A stretch of 64,000 nucleotides of DNA from Aestuariivirga litoralis (lineage in GTDB: Bacteria > Pseudomonadota > Alphaproteobacteria > Rhizobiales > Aestuariivirgaceae). Below are positions 1 through 8,402 of the stretch, in pieces. The stretch is taken from NCBI RefSeq assembly GCF_003234965.1, contig NZ_QKVK01000001.1, positions 744,001-808,000 of the forward strand. The letters are read 5' to 3'. A program made the translations under genes and the position numbers. The first letter of the stretch is position 1. Every line of letters begins with the position of its first letter. The notes beneath the pieces were generated by a model. That model was given only the letters and a program-made list of their open reading frames with translations, did not search any database and was not told where the DNA came from.

Positions 1-346
1 GGAGGCAGGCACCATCTCCAACCGCCGCGTGCTGAACGACACGAAGGACTATGGCTACCCGGATGGTGCCACGGTCGATGCCCAGGGCTTCATCTGGTCG
101 GCCCGCTGGGAAGGCTCTTGCGTGCTCAGGATCGACCCCAGGGGCCGCATCGACCGCGTGGTGCCGATGCCGGCGAAGCGCGTGACCAATGTCTGCTTCG
201 GCGGGCCGAAGCTCGACACGCTCTATGCCACCTCCTCGCGCCAGGGCCTGCCGGAGGCCGAGCTGCAGGACCGGCCGCTGAGCGGCGGGCTGTTCTGCTT
301 CGACCCGCAGGTCACCGGCTTCGAAAAACCCGCTTTCGCGGGCTGA
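1..346 (+). CDS. SMP-30/gluconolactonase family protein, C-terminal part (5' end outside window)
   Basis: The frame is open from base 2 and ends at 346, leaving about 114 C-terminal residues of a beta-propeller lactonase of the SMP-30/gluconolactonase/LRE family. The conserved run GYPDGATVDAQGFIWSARW carries the family Asp that sits near the catalytic metal, followed by the usual Gly/Trp pattern and a terminal FDP strand. Family members hydrolyse sugar lactones such as gluconolactone or galactonolactone to the aldonic acid. The downstream KDGal kinase and KDPGal aldolase genes make a sugar-acid lactone a likely substrate; this is inferred from context. An in-frame GTG at 29 is internal and not the true start. 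Confidence 0.85.
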   Translation, partial: EAGTISNRRVLNDTKDYGYPDGATVDAQGFIWSARWEGSCVLRIDPRGRIDRVVPMPAKRVTNVCFGGPKLDTLYATSSRQGLPEAELQDRPLSGGLFCFDPQVTGFEKPAFAG

Positions 347-393
347 GCGGACGGGTTATTCATCATACAAATGCAGTGTTGGGAGATGCCGCG

Positions 394-1395
394 ATGAACC
401 TCGTCCAGATCAAAGACCACCTGAAGGGCAAGCGCCGCGTGGGCCTGGTGGCGGCCGACAGGATCGTGCTGCTGAAGAAAGCGGCGACCACGCTGGACCT
501 CGCCCGCATGGCGCTGAGGGAGGGCGTGAAGCTCTCCGCCATGGCCTCCTCGCTCGCCACATCCGCCACCGAGGACTATGCGGCGGCGCTGAAGGAGAAG
601 CGGGTGCTCACCCCCGTCGACCATCCAGACCCCGCCCACTGCATCATCACCGGCACGGGCCTCACGCATCTGGGCTCGGCGGCCGCGCGCGACGGCATGC
701 ACAAGAAGCTCTCGGGTGCCAAGGAAGAACTCACCGACAGCCTGAAGATGTTCAAGATGGGCCTCGAAGGCGGCAAGCCCAAGTCGAAGTCGGAAGCCGG
801 TGTCCAGCCCGAATGGTTCTACAAGGGCGACGGCTCGTGGCTCGTCGGGCCCGGCCAGCCGCTGCCGCTTCCCGCCTTCGCCAAGGATGGCGGCGAGGAG
901 CCGGAGCTGGCGGGCCTCTATCTGATCGACGACAAGGGCCGCCCCGTCCGCCTCGGCTTCGCGCTGGGGAACGAGTATTCGGACCACGTCACGGAGCGGC
1001 AGAACTATCTCTACCTCGCCCATTCGAAGCTGCGGCACTCGTCCATCGGGCCTGAGATGGTGGTGGGCAACGTGCCCGCCTCGATCGAAGGCATGAGCCG
1101 CATCCTGCGCGGTGGCAAGGTCATCTGGGAGAAGCCCTTCCTCACCGGCGAGGCCAACATGAGCCACACGCTGGCGAACCTCGAATACCACCACTTCAAG
1201 TATGACGGCTTCCGCCGCCCGGGCGACCTGCACATCCATTATTTCGGCACCGCCACCCTGTCGATCGCCGACAATGTGAAGACCGAGGATGGCGACGTCT
1301 TCGAAATCACCGCCGCCCCCTTTGGCGCGCCGCTCCGCAACCCGCTGAAGGCGGTGAAGGCCGCCCACAAGCCGGGCAGCGTGAAGTCGCTGTGA
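394..1395 (+). CDS. AraD1/GguC family protein (FAH superfamily)
   Basis: This 333-aa protein begins at the ATG at 394, preceded by GGGAGATG; the frame is open further upstream, but that stretch does not look like protein. The C-terminal two thirds resemble the fumarylacetoacetate-hydrolase fold seen in GguC/AraD1 proteins, with a conserved ending (HIHYFGTATLS, then a DGD turn). Relatives are annotated as 2-keto-3-deoxy-L-arabinonate dehydratase-like enzymes and often sit beside galactose/arabinose uptake and DgoK/DgoA genes, as here. A role in dehydrating or cleaving a 2-keto-3-deoxy sugar acid is inferred, and the exact substrate is not visible. It lies 48 bp after the lactonase gene, probably in the same transcript. 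Confidence 0.8.
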   Translation: MNLVQIKDHLKGKRRVGLVAADRIVLLKKAATTLDLARMALREGVKLSAMASSLATSATEDYAAALKEKRVLTPVDHPDPAHCIITGTGLTHLGSAAARDGMHKKLSGAKEELTDSLKMFKMGLEGGKPKSKSEAGVQPEWFYKGDGSWLVGPGQPLPLPAFAKDGGEEPELAGLYLIDDKGRPVRLGFALGNEYSDHVTERQNYLYLAHSKLRHSSIGPEMVVGNVPASIEGMSRILRGGKVIWEKPFLTGEANMSHTLANLEYHHFKYDGFRRPGDLHIHYFGTATLSIADNVKTEDGDVFEITAAPFGAPLRNPLKAVKAAHKPGSVKSL

Positions 1396-1421
1396 TGTGT
1401 TTCGCTGCCTCCACACGTGGC

Positions 1422-1505
1422 GTCACCCCGGCGAAGGCCGGGGTCCCGCTTCCATGTGTGGCACATGCGGACGCAAAGCTGGATCCCGGCCTTCGCCGGG
1501 ATGAC
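1422..1505. repeat. Pair of inverted 25-bp palindromic repeat units (family A)
   Basis: Two copies of the unit GTCAYCCCGGCGAAGGCC followed by GGGRTCC lie head to head at 1422-1446 and 1481-1505, separated by 34 bp. Each is itself palindromic. The same unit recurs at 3799-3823, 7906-7930 and 7964-7988. This looks like the short palindromic extragenic elements common in Hyphomicrobiales. The pair falls between the codirectional AraD1 and dgoK genes and may form an RNA hairpin in the intercistronic region. Confidence 0.8.
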
Positions 1506-1526
1506 GGCATTTAGGGAGTGGGCAAC

Positions 1527-2417
1527 GTGACCGGTTTCATCGCCCTCGACTGGGGCACCACCTCATTCCGCGCCTATCGCGTGGCGGCGGACGGTCGCGT
1601 GATCGAGACCATCTCCGCCCCCGAGGGCATCCTCGCAGTGAAGGGCGGTGGTTTCGAGGCCGCTCTGGAGAAGCAGATCGGCGCCTGGGACGTGACCCTG
1701 CCGGTGATGGCCGCGGGCATGATCACCTCGCGCCAGGGCTGGATCGAATTGCCCTATCTCCCCTGCCCTGCCAGTGCGGCGGACCTGGCGCAGGCGCTGC
1801 ACCATCACACCACCGCGTCGGGCCGCCGCATCGCCTTCGCCACCGGCCTCAGCTACCGCGCGCCCGACGGCATGCCGGACGTGATGCGGTCGGAGGAGGT
1901 GCAGGTCTTCGGCTCGCTCGATCTTGGTGTGAAGCATTTCGTCACACCCGGCACGCATTCGAAATGGATCACCACGGAGGGCGACCGGCTGCTGCGCTAT
2001 GCGACCTATGTGACGGGCGAGGTCTTCGCCGCGCTGAAGGACCATACGATCCTCGGCCGCCTGATGAAGCCGGGGCCTGATGACGAGGAGGCCTTCGCCA
2101 TGGGCGTGCGCGCCGCGCTTGAGGATCCCGCCGGCTTCCTGCACCGCATCTTCTCCGCGCGCTCGCTGGGGCTGTTCGGCGAACTCGCACCCGAGGCCAT
2201 CTCCTCCTATCTCTCGGGCCAGGTGATCGGCAGCGAGGTGGCCCATGCCATCCGCGACAATCCGCGCGACGCGGAATATGCCGTTCTGGCCTCGCCCGGA
2301 ATCGGCGGGCGCTATGTGAAGGCGATCGAGATCGCGGGGCTGAAGGTGCGCTATGGCGACCCGCAGGCCATCGTGAAGGGGCTGGCGATCATCGCAGGAA
2401 AGGCCGGGATCATATGA
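1527..2417 (+). CDS. dgoK: 2-dehydro-3-deoxygalactonokinase
   Basis: DgoK phosphorylates 2-keto-3-deoxy-D-galactonate at C6, feeding KDPGal to the aldolase encoded next. The N-terminal phosphate-loop motif ALDWGTTSFRAYRV and the later TPGTHSKWI motif are typical of this ASKHA-fold kinase family, and the length of about 296 aa is normal. A GTG at 1518 is also in frame, but AGGGAG at 1513-1518 would overlap it; the GTG at 1527 has that Shine-Dalgarno sequence at ideal spacing and is preferred. The gene overlaps dgoA by 4 bp (ATGA), so the two are translationally coupled. The role is cytoplasmic, in DeLey-Doudoroff galactonate catabolism. Confidence 0.92.
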   Translation: MTGFIALDWGTTSFRAYRVAADGRVIETISAPEGILAVKGGGFEAALEKQIGAWDVTLPVMAAGMITSRQGWIELPYLPCPASAADLAQALHHHTTASGRRIAFATGLSYRAPDGMPDVMRSEEVQVFGSLDLGVKHFVTPGTHSKWITTEGDRLLRYATYVTGEVFAALKDHTILGRLMKPGPDDEEAFAMGVRAALEDPAGFLHRIFSARSLGLFGELAPEAISSYLSGQVIGSEVAHAIRDNPRDAEYAVLASPGIGGRYVKAIEIAGLKVRYGDPQAIVKGLAIIAGKAGII

Positions 2418-3046
2418 TCAGTTTCGAAGAGGCCGCAGAGCACTGCGGCATCGTCGCCATCATCCGCGGCGTGACGCTGGACGAGGTGGCGGGTGTCGGC
2501 GACGCGCTTTACGAGGCCGGGATCCGCATCGTCGAGGTGCCGATCAATTCGCCCGAGCCCTTCCGCTCCATCGCGGCGCTGGCCGCGCGCTTCCAGGGCC
2601 GCATGGTGGTGGGGGCCGGCACGGTGCTCGACATCGACAGCGTCGACCGCGTGAAGTCGGCGGGCGGACAGATTTCGGTGTCGCCCGACTGCAACCCGCA
2701 GGTCATCGCGCGCGCCGTGGAGCGGGGCATGGTGCCGCTGCCGGGCGTGTTCACGCCGACGGAGGCCTTCACCGCGGTGCGCGCCGGAGCAAGGCACCTG
2801 AAGCTGTTCCCGGCGGAGGCCGCGAGCCCCAAGACGGTGAAGGCCTGGAAGGCGGTGCTGCCGCGCGACGTGAAGGTCTATGCGGTGGGTGGCGTCACGC
2901 CCGCCAACATGAAGGACTGGGCCGATGCGGGCTGTGCGGGCTTCGGCATCGGCTCCAACATTTACAAGCCGGGCCTGAGCCCGCAGGATGTGGGCAGGGC
3001 CGCGCGTGATTTCGTGGCGGCGTGGAAGGACCTGAGGGGGAATTGA
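2414..3046 (+). CDS. dgoA: 2-dehydro-3-deoxy-6-phosphogalactonate aldolase
   Basis: A 210-aa class I aldolase of the KDPG/KDPGal family that splits 2-keto-3-deoxy-6-phosphogalactonate into pyruvate and glyceraldehyde-3-phosphate. The Schiff-base lysine is in RHLKLFPAE. The catalytic Glu lies in the early [11 protein letters not shown] strand, and GAGTVLD and [10 protein letters not shown] are phosphate-site loops. The NSP signature after VEVP fits the galactonate rather than the gluconate branch. It starts inside the dgoK stop and its own TGA shares one base with the next ATG (TGATG), a tight operon arrangement. Confidence 0.93.
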   Translation: MISFEEAAEHCGIVAIIRGVTLDEVAGVGDALYEAGIRIVEVPINSPEPFRSIAALAARFQGRMVVGAGTVLDIDSVDRVKSAGGQISVSPDCNPQVIARAVERGMVPLPGVFTPTEAFTAVRAGARHLKLFPAEAASPKTVKAWKAVLPRDVKVYAVGGVTPANMKDWADAGCAGFGIGSNIYKPGLSPQDVGRAARDFVAAWKDLRGN

Positions 3047-3786
3047 TGAAGGTTGCGATGGTGACGGGTGCCGGTTCGGGGATCGGCAAGGCGGTGGCGC
3101 TGGCCTTCGCCAAGGAGGGTTACCACGTGGTGCTGGCCGGCCGCCGTGCCGACCTGCTGAATGCCGTGGCCAGGGAGATTGGCGACACGGCGCTGGCGGT
3201 GCCGACCGACGTCTCCGATCCGAGATCCGTGAAGGCGCTCTTCGCGGCGGCGAAGGCGAAGTTCGGGCGGCTCGATGTTCTGTTCAACAATGCCGGCACC
3301 GGTGCGCCGGGCACCATCCTGCTCGAGGACCTGTCGATCGAGATGTGGCAGAACGTGGTGAACGTCAATCTTTCGGGCGTCTTCTACTGCATGCAGGAGG
3401 CCTTCCGCATGATGAAGGAGCAGAGCCCGCGCGGTGGCCGCATCATCAACAACGGCTCGATCTCGGCCCATGCGCCGAGGCCCAACTCCGCGCCCTATAC
3501 GTCTACCAAGCATGCGGTGACGGGCCTCACCAAGGCGGGCTCGCTCGACGGGCGCAAGTATGACATTGCGGTCTGCCAGATCGACATCGGCAATGCCGGC
3601 ACCGAGATGACCGAGAAGATGAAGACCGGCATGCCCCAGGCCAACGGCACCATGGCGCCGGAACCGACCATGGACGTCGCCAATGTCGCGAAAACGGTGA
3701 TGTACATGGCGTCATTGCCGCTCGAGGCCAATGCGCAGTTCGTGACGGTGATGGCGACGAAGATGCCCTATATCGGGCGGGGGTAA
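3046..3786 (+). CDS. SDR family NAD(P)-dependent oxidoreductase
   Basis: A 246-aa classical short-chain dehydrogenase. It shows the dinucleotide motif TGAGSGIG near the N-terminus, NNAG in strand 4, the catalytic Ser in NNGSIS and the YTSTKHA (YxxxK) pair. The ATG at 3046 overlaps the dgoA stop by one base and is preferred over an upstream in-frame start inside dgoA. Co-transcription with dgoK and dgoA suggests oxidation of a sugar or sugar acid feeding the galactonate path, for example a galactose dehydrogenase-like step. The substrate is inference, because SDR sequence alone does not tell. Confidence 0.85.
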   Translation: MKVAMVTGAGSGIGKAVALAFAKEGYHVVLAGRRADLLNAVAREIGDTALAVPTDVSDPRSVKALFAAAKAKFGRLDVLFNNAGTGAPGTILLEDLSIEMWQNVVNVNLSGVFYCMQEAFRMMKEQSPRGGRIINNGSISAHAPRPNSAPYTSTKHAVTGLTKAGSLDGRKYDIAVCQIDIGNAGTEMTEKMKTGMPQANGTMAPEPTMDVANVAKTVMYMASLPLEANAQFVTVMATKMPYIGRG

Positions 3787-3798
3787 GCAAGGAAAGCT

Positions 3799-3823
3799 GG
3801 ATCCCGGCCTTCGCCGGGATGAC
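3799..3823. repeat. Family A palindromic repeat unit
   Basis: A single copy of the 25-bp unit (GGATCCCGGCCTTCGCCGGG then ATGAC) lies between the convergent SDR (+) and DUF1178 (-) genes. It can fold into a strong GC hairpin in either transcript, so it may act as a bidirectional terminator or 3'-end stabiliser. That function is inferred from position. Confidence 0.7.
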
Positions 3824-3835
3824 GCCCGTTGGGCG

Positions 3836-4273
3836 TCAGTTCCCGTCCTCCGGCAAACGCGGCAGCGGGTGCACGGCGATGCCTTCCTCGATCAGCGCCT
3901 TGGCCTCGTCGGGCGAGGTGTTGCCGTAGATGCCGCGCGCATCGCTTTCCTCGTAGTGGATCTTGCGGGCTTCCTCGGCGAAGCGGTCGCCGACATATTC
4001 CGCGTTCTCTTCCACATGCCGGCGCATCTCGCGCATCATGGTCATGAGTTCGGCGAGCCGCGGATCGGCGGGAGCGGCCACCATCTTCTGGTCGCTCTTG
4101 CGGTTGGACTTCACCGGGATGCCAGGCGCCATCAGCTGCTTCTCGACCTTGGTCGAGCCGCACTGGGTGCAGGTGACGAGGCCCCGGCCCGCCTGTTCGT
4201 CATAGGCGGCGCTGTTGCGGAACCAGCCGTCGAAGGCATGGCCCTTGTCGCATATGAGGTCGTAATGGATCAT
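3836..4273 (-). CDS. DUF1178 family protein
   Basis: A 145-aa protein with the DUF1178 layout. It starts MIHYDLICDKGHAFDGWF, carries a zinc-ribbon-like Cys pair (CTQCGSTKVEKQLMAP), and has a helical middle ending in the GNTSPDEAKALIEEGI motif. The biochemical role of this alphaproteobacterial and betaproteobacterial family is unknown. The start overlaps the stop of the upstream amidase gene (ATGA), so it is the last gene of a coupled comF-grxC-amidase-DUF1178 operon. That neighbourhood is conserved in Hyphomicrobiales. Confidence 0.85.
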   Translation of the reverse strand: MIHYDLICDKGHAFDGWFRNSAAYDEQAGRGLVTCTQCGSTKVEKQLMAPGIPVKSNRKSDQKMVAAPADPRLAELMTMMREMRRHVEENAEYVGDRFAEEARKIHYEESDARGIYGNTSPDEAKALIEEGIAVHPLPRLPEDGN

Positions 4274-5124
4274 GGCGATGAGGTAACGATTACGCAGTCC
4301 GGTTTCAAGACCGTTAAGTCGATGGGCCGGTCGTGGCGCAGCGCCGGGATGCGGGCACGCGCGAGGTCCGCCTGCGCGAGATCAAGGTCGGCAATCACGA
4401 TGCCGGGCTCGGTTCCGGCCTCCGCCAGCACCTCGCCCCAGGGCGAGACGATGAGCGAGTGGCCATAGGTCTCGCGGCCCGACTCGTGTTTCCCGCCCTG
4501 TGCCGCCGCCAGCACGAAGCTCCCAGTCTCGATGGCGCGCGCGCGGAGCAGCACGTGCCAGTGCGCCTGGCCCGTGGGCACGGTGAAGGCGGAGGGCACG
4601 GTGAAGAGCTTCGCCCCCGCCTGCGCCAGCGCGCGGTAGAGATGGGGAAAGCGCATGTCGTAGCAGATGGTGAGGCCGATGGCGCCGAGCGGCGTGTCCG
4701 CCAGCACGGCGTGCGCACCCCCTTCATAGGCATGCGACTCGCGCAAGGATTCGCCCGTCGGCAGGTCGACGTCGAACAGATGGATCTTGTCGTAGCGCGC
4801 CGCGATGAGGCCATCGGGAGCAAAGAGCAGCGAGCGGTTGATGAGTTTCTCGCCGTCGCCCTTCAGCGCCAGCGAACCGATGTTGAGCCAGAGCCCGAGT
4901 TCCGCCGCGAGGGCGGAAAAGGCGGCGACACTCGCGTCCTCCGCTTCCGGCCGCGCCAGCGCGCGCAGGCGCGGCCGGTCCGGTTCCAGGATGTTGGTCA
5001 TCTCCGGCGTCGAGATGAAATTCGCACCCTGGCCCGCCGCCTCGCGGATCAGCGCGGAGGCCGCGGCGACATTGCGCGCCATGTCGGTCCCGGAGCGCAG
5101 CTGGATCAGGGCAGCGCGGATCAC
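4270..5124 (-). CDS. Carbon-nitrogen hydrolase (Nit1/omega-amidase-like)
   Basis: A 284-aa nitrilase-superfamily amidase with the full Glu-Lys-Cys triad: E in STPEMTNI, K in YDKIHLFDVD and C in LTICYDMRFPHLYRAL. The FDVDLPTG and CYDMRFP context matches the Nit1/deaminated-glutathione-amidase branch, which repairs deaminated glutathione or hydrolyses omega-amides in the cytoplasm. The adjacent glutaredoxin gene fits a glutathione-related role, though that is inference. Translation is coupled on both sides, with ATGA overlaps to grxC and to the DUF1178 gene. Confidence 0.88.
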   Translation of the reverse strand: MIRAALIQLRSGTDMARNVAAASALIREAAGQGANFISTPEMTNILEPDRPRLRALARPEAEDASVAAFSALAAELGLWLNIGSLALKGDGEKLINRSLLFAPDGLIAARYDKIHLFDVDLPTGESLRESHAYEGGAHAVLADTPLGAIGLTICYDMRFPHLYRALAQAGAKLFTVPSAFTVPTGQAHWHVLLRARAIETGSFVLAAAQGGKHESGRETYGHSLIVSPWGEVLAEAGTEPGIVIADLDLAQADLARARIPALRHDRPIDLTVLKPDCVIVTSSP

Positions 5125-5378
5125 TGCGCGTTCAGGAGCGGGTCCAGCTGGCCGCGCCGGTCGAGCTCATGGATGTCGTCGGAGCCACCGACATGGGTCT
5201 CGCCGATGAAGATCTGCGGCACGGTGTGGCGGCCATTGGCGCGCAGCATCATCTGCTGGCGCAGCGACCGGTCCTGCACGTCGATCTCATCGAAACTGAC
5301 ACCCTTCTTCTTCAACAGCGCCTTGGCGGCGTGGCAGTAGGGGCAATAGGGCGTGGTGTAGATCGTGACTTTCTGCAT
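5121..5378 (-). CDS. grxC: Glutaredoxin 3
   Basis: An 85-aa class I glutaredoxin with the dithiol active site CPYC at residues 12-15, the cis-Pro motif TVPQIFI and the GG.DD glutathione-binding end (HVGGSDDIHEL). It reduces disulfides and mixed disulfides with glutathione in the cytoplasm. Its stop overlaps the amidase start, and it begins 6 bp after the comF stop, so it is the second gene of a four-gene operon. Confidence 0.95.
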   Translation of the reverse strand: MQKVTIYTTPYCPYCHAAKALLKKKGVSFDEIDVQDRSLRQQMMLRANGRHTVPQIFIGETHVGGSDDIHELDRRGQLDPLLNAQ

Positions 5379-5384
5379 GATGCC

Positions 5385-6161
5385 TCAAATATGAGGCTTC
5401 GCCGGGAGCTGGACAAGGGCGAAGGTCAGCAGGCTGACACGGGCCGCGCCGGCCTTCTTCAGGGCCAGCGCGCAGGCCTCGGCAGTGGCGCCGGTCGTCC
5501 GCACGTCATCGACCAGCAGCACGGATTTCCCGGCCACTGCGGCGAGCCTGTCAGGCCTCACGGCAAAGGCGTTGCGGACGTTCCTGCGCCGCGCTTCCTC
5601 GTCCAGCCCCACCTGGGCGCGGGTGGCACGGGCCCTCATGAGCACGTCGTGCCGCCAGGGCGTGCCGCCGGCGAGGGAAATCTGCTGGGCGAGAAAGGCG
5701 GACTGGTTGAAGCGCCGGCGCCACAGGCGCCAGCGGTGCAGCGGCACGGGCAGGATCACGTCCGCCCCGGAGATCAGCCGGCGCCCGGCCCGTGCCATCA
5801 TCCGCGCCATGAGCAGTCCGGCCTCCGGCCGATCGCGGTATTTCAGCGCGTGGACCAGTCTTGCGGCCTCGTCGTCGAACAGTGCGGCGGCCCGGGAACG
5901 ATCCCAGGCGGGCGGATCGGCGAGTGCCGCGGCAGAGAGCGCCCCCTCGCCCTGGTCATAGGCGAAGGGGGTTCCCAGCGCGTCGCAGACCGGCTCCTCG
6001 ATCAGCCTGAGCTTGCCCCAGCAGGCCACGCAGAGGCTTGCCGGTTCGCCCACCGCCACGCCGCAGGACAGGCACAGGCTGGGTGTGACGAAGTCCAGCA
6101 CACCGCGCCAGAGGCGGGCCGGGACAGTGCTCAAGGTGAAAATCATGACCCATCGTAACAT
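5385..6161 (-). CDS. ComF family phosphoribosyltransferase-like protein
   Basis: About 258 aa. The N-terminus has paired Cys motifs (CLSCG, then CVACW) forming a zinc ribbon, and the C-terminus has the type I PRTase PRPP loop VLLVDDVRTTGATAEAC. This is the ComF/GntX arrangement. In naturally transformable bacteria ComF helps handle single-stranded DNA; in most alphaproteobacteria the role is unproved. The frame stays open upstream but runs antisense to the phosphatase gene, so the ATG at 6161, or the one at 6146, is the likely start. Neither has a strong ribosome site. Confidence 0.88.
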   Translation of the reverse strand: MLRWVMIFTLSTVPARLWRGVLDFVTPSLCLSCGVAVGEPASLCVACWGKLRLIEEPVCDALGTPFAYDQGEGALSAAALADPPAWDRSRAAALFDDEAARLVHALKYRDRPEAGLLMARMMARAGRRLISGADVILPVPLHRWRLWRRRFNQSAFLAQQISLAGGTPWRHDVLMRARATRAQVGLDEEARRRNVRNAFAVRPDRLAAVAGKSVLLVDDVRTTGATAEACALALKKAGAARVSLLTFALVQLPAKPHI

Positions 6162-6234
6162 GGGACGCGGCAACCGTGGATTCCCTTGCGCGATTGGTCT
6201 AACAGCGGCGCGAGCCAACCCGGAGCCTGCCCCG

Positions 6235-7059
6235 ATGTCATTTTCCCGCGCCGATCTCGACCGCCTCGCCGCCATCCTGGCGGAGGCTGCCGATGCCGAA
6301 ATCATGCCGCGCTTCCGGAGCCTCGAGGATGGCGGCATCCGCGAGAAGACCGGTGCCCTCGACCTCGTCACCGATGCCGACGAGCAGGGCGAATGGCGCA
6401 TCCGCGACCTCTGCGCCAAGGCCTTTCCCACTGCGCTCTTCGTGGGCGAGGAATCGGTTGCACGCGACAAGGGCCTGCTCGACAGGATCGGTGGCGCCGA
6501 CCTTTGCATCATCGTCGACCCGATCGACGGTACCTCCAACTTCGCCTGGGGCCTGCCGCTGTTCGGCGTGATGGCCGCCGTGGTGGCGAAGGGCGAGACG
6601 GTGGCCGGGCTGATCTATGACCCCGTGGGCCGTGACTGGCGCAAGGGCCTGAAGGGCACCGGCGCCTGGGCCGAGAGCGCCACCGGCCGCACGCGCGACC
6701 TCGCCGTGGCGAAGCCGGACGTTCTTTCCGAAATGACCGGCCTCACCTCCTGGTACCTGATGCCGGAGCCGCAGCGGTCCCGCACGGTCGCCAATCTCAC
6801 CAAGACCAAGGCGAGCTTCAACTATCGCTGTGCCGCCTATGAGTATCGCCTGATCGCCGACGGCCTCGTGCACTTCTCGCTGCATTACAAGCTGATGCCC
6901 TGGGACCATGCGGCGGGCGTGCTGATCCATGCCGAAGCGGGCGGCTTCTCGGCGCTGCTCGATGGCAGGCCCTATGATGCGATGACACACGAGGGCGGCA
7001 TCATCTCCGCTCCCGACCGCGCCACCTACGATCTCATCCGTCGGGAACTGGTGGGCTGA
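6235..7059 (+). CDS. Inositol monophosphatase family protein
   Basis: A 274-aa Mg2+/Li+-sensitive phosphatase fold. Metal ligands are visible in DLVTDADEQ, GEES, the signature IIVDPIDGTSNF and the C-terminal PWDHAAGVLI. Family activities include inositol-1-phosphate, histidinol-phosphate and PAP hydrolysis; which applies here cannot be decided from sequence. The ATG at 6235 follows CCCCG without a clear Shine-Dalgarno sequence. The next gene overlaps by one base, so the two are co-translated. It is divergent from comF. Confidence 0.88.
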   Translation: MSFSRADLDRLAAILAEAADAEIMPRFRSLEDGGIREKTGALDLVTDADEQGEWRIRDLCAKAFPTALFVGEESVARDKGLLDRIGGADLCIIVDPIDGTSNFAWGLPLFGVMAAVVAKGETVAGLIYDPVGRDWRKGLKGTGAWAESATGRTRDLAVAKPDVLSEMTGLTSWYLMPEPQRSRTVANLTKTKASFNYRCAAYEYRLIADGLVHFSLHYKLMPWDHAAGVLIHAEAGGFSALLDGRPYDAMTHEGGIISAPDRATYDLIRRELVG

Positions 7060-7901
7060 TGGCGGGTGCCCCTCCCCTCTTCGACCGTGCGCTCGCCGCT
7101 GCGCGCGCGGTACGCCGGCGCGGCGCGGAGCCCAGCATCCTGACCCGCACCATCGCGGAGGAGCTGGTGGAGCGCCTCGCCTTCGTCAACCGCCGCTTCG
7201 CGCATGTGCTGCTCATCGCTTCGGAGCCCGAAGCCATCGCGGCCCGGTTGAAGGAAGGCGGGCAGGTGAAGGAGGTGGAGACCAGGACTCCTTCCGCCAC
7301 TGACGACCTTGGCCTGCCGCAGCAACGTTACGACGCCGTCTTCAGCGTGCTCGACCTCCAGACCTTCAACGACGTGCCGGGCGCGCTGATCCAGATGCGC
7401 CGTGCGCTGAAGCCCGACGGGCTGCTTCTCGCCTGCCTCTTCGCCGGCGATACCCTCACCGAACTGCGCCAGTCCTGGCTTGCCGCAGAAGCCGCGATGT
7501 CGGGTGGTGTTTCGCCGCGCGTCGCCCCGATGATCGACGTGCGTGAACTCGGCGCACTGCTGCAGCGCGCCGGCCTCGCCCTCCCCGTCGCCGACCTCGA
7601 CCGCACCATGGTGCGCTATGCCGATGCAATCGCGCTGATCCACGAGATCCGCGAGCTTGGCCTCTCCAACAATCTCGCCGGCCGCTCGAAACTGCCGGTG
7701 AGCCGCAGGCTGTTGGGGGCCGCCGTCAACCACTACCAGCAGAATTTCACCGACCCCGATGGCCGCGTGCGCGCCACCATCGAAATCGCCTGGCTGACCG
7801 GCTGGGCCCCGCATGACAGCCAGCAGCAGCCGCTGAAGCCGGGAAGCGCCAAGGCGCGGCTGGCGGATGCGCTGAGGGTGGACGAGAAGAAGCTGCCCTG
7901 A
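7059..7901 (+). CDS. SAM-dependent methyltransferase, BioC/NDUFAF5-like
   Basis: A 280-aa protein opening with LFDRALAAARAVRRR, the signature of the alphaproteobacterial homologues of mitochondrial NDUFAF5 (C20orf7), then a degenerate class I methyltransferase core. Strand 4 is VFSVLDLQTFNDVPGAL, followed by the post-core RRALKPDGLLLACLF. The glycine-rich SAM loop is poorly conserved, as is common in this group. NDUFAF5 hydroxylates an arginine of a complex I subunit, so a complex I assembly role is possible but unproved here. Its position upstream of comF and grxC is typical for the order. Confidence 0.78.
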   Translation: MAGAPPLFDRALAAARAVRRRGAEPSILTRTIAEELVERLAFVNRRFAHVLLIASEPEAIAARLKEGGQVKEVETRTPSATDDLGLPQQRYDAVFSVLDLQTFNDVPGALIQMRRALKPDGLLLACLFAGDTLTELRQSWLAAEAAMSGGVSPRVAPMIDVRELGALLQRAGLALPVADLDRTMVRYADAIALIHEIRELGLSNNLAGRSKLPVSRRLLGAAVNHYQQNFTDPDGRVRATIEIAWLTGWAPHDSQQQPLKPGSAKARLADALRVDEKKLP

Positions 7902-7905
7902 CTTC

Positions 7906-7988
7906 CGTCCTCCCGGCGAAAGCCGGGACCCCGCTTTCTTTCCGGGTGTGCTGACGCAAAGCTGGGTCCCGGCCTTCGCCGGGGTGAC
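7906..7988. repeat. Pair of inverted family A palindromic repeats
   Basis: Two units, 7906-7930 and 7964-7988, lie head to head with a 33-bp spacer, matching the arrangement at 1422-1505 including the shared spacer-flank sequence GACGCAAAGCTGG. They separate the convergent methyltransferase (+) and mutT (-) genes and can fold as hairpins in both directions. Confidence 0.78.
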
Positions 7989-7999
7989 GAGCTTCATGT

Positions 8000-8398
8000 T
8001 CAGAGCAAATCCACCAGGTGCGGGATCAGCGGGATATCCGCCGGTGGCATGGGATAGTCCTTCAGCTTCAGCGGCCTGACCCAGGCGATGGCCTGGCCCT
8101 CGGCCCCCACCACCTGGCCCTTCCAGCGGCGGCAGACATAAAGCGGCATCAGGAGATGGAAGTCCTCGTAGGCGTGGCTGGCGAAGGTGAGGGGTGCCAG
8201 GCAGGATTCAGCCACGTCGATGCCGAGCTCTTCCTTCAGTTCACGGATCAATGCCGCTTCGGGGCGCTCGCCCGCCTCCACCTTGCCGCCCGGGAACTCC
8301 CACAGGCCGCCGAGCTGCTTGTCCATCGGGCGCTGGGAGAGCAGCACGCGGCCGTCCTTGTCGACCAGCGCGACGGCGGCGACAAGGACGATCTTCAT
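8000..8398 (-). CDS. mutT: 8-oxo-dGTP diphosphatase (MutT-type Nudix hydrolase)
   Basis: A 132-aa Nudix protein starting MKIVLVAAVALVDKDGRVLL. The Nudix box spans roughly residues 37-59 (GGKVEAGE, then RELKEELGI), preceded by the MutT signature LGGLWEFPG. MutT hydrolyses oxidised guanine nucleotides before they are misincorporated. The frame continues upstream into argJ, but the ATG at 8398, 4 bp after the argJ stop, is the natural start. It is the last gene of the PPIase-argJ-mutT run, an order conserved in Hyphomicrobiales next to secA. Confidence 0.92.
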   Translation of the reverse strand: MKIVLVAAVALVDKDGRVLLSQRPMDKQLGGLWEFPGGKVEAGERPEAALIRELKEELGIDVAESCLAPLTFASHAYEDFHLLMPLYVCRRWKGQVVGAEGQAIAWVRPLKLKDYPMPPADIPLIPHLVDLL

Positions 8399-8402
8399 GG
8401 GT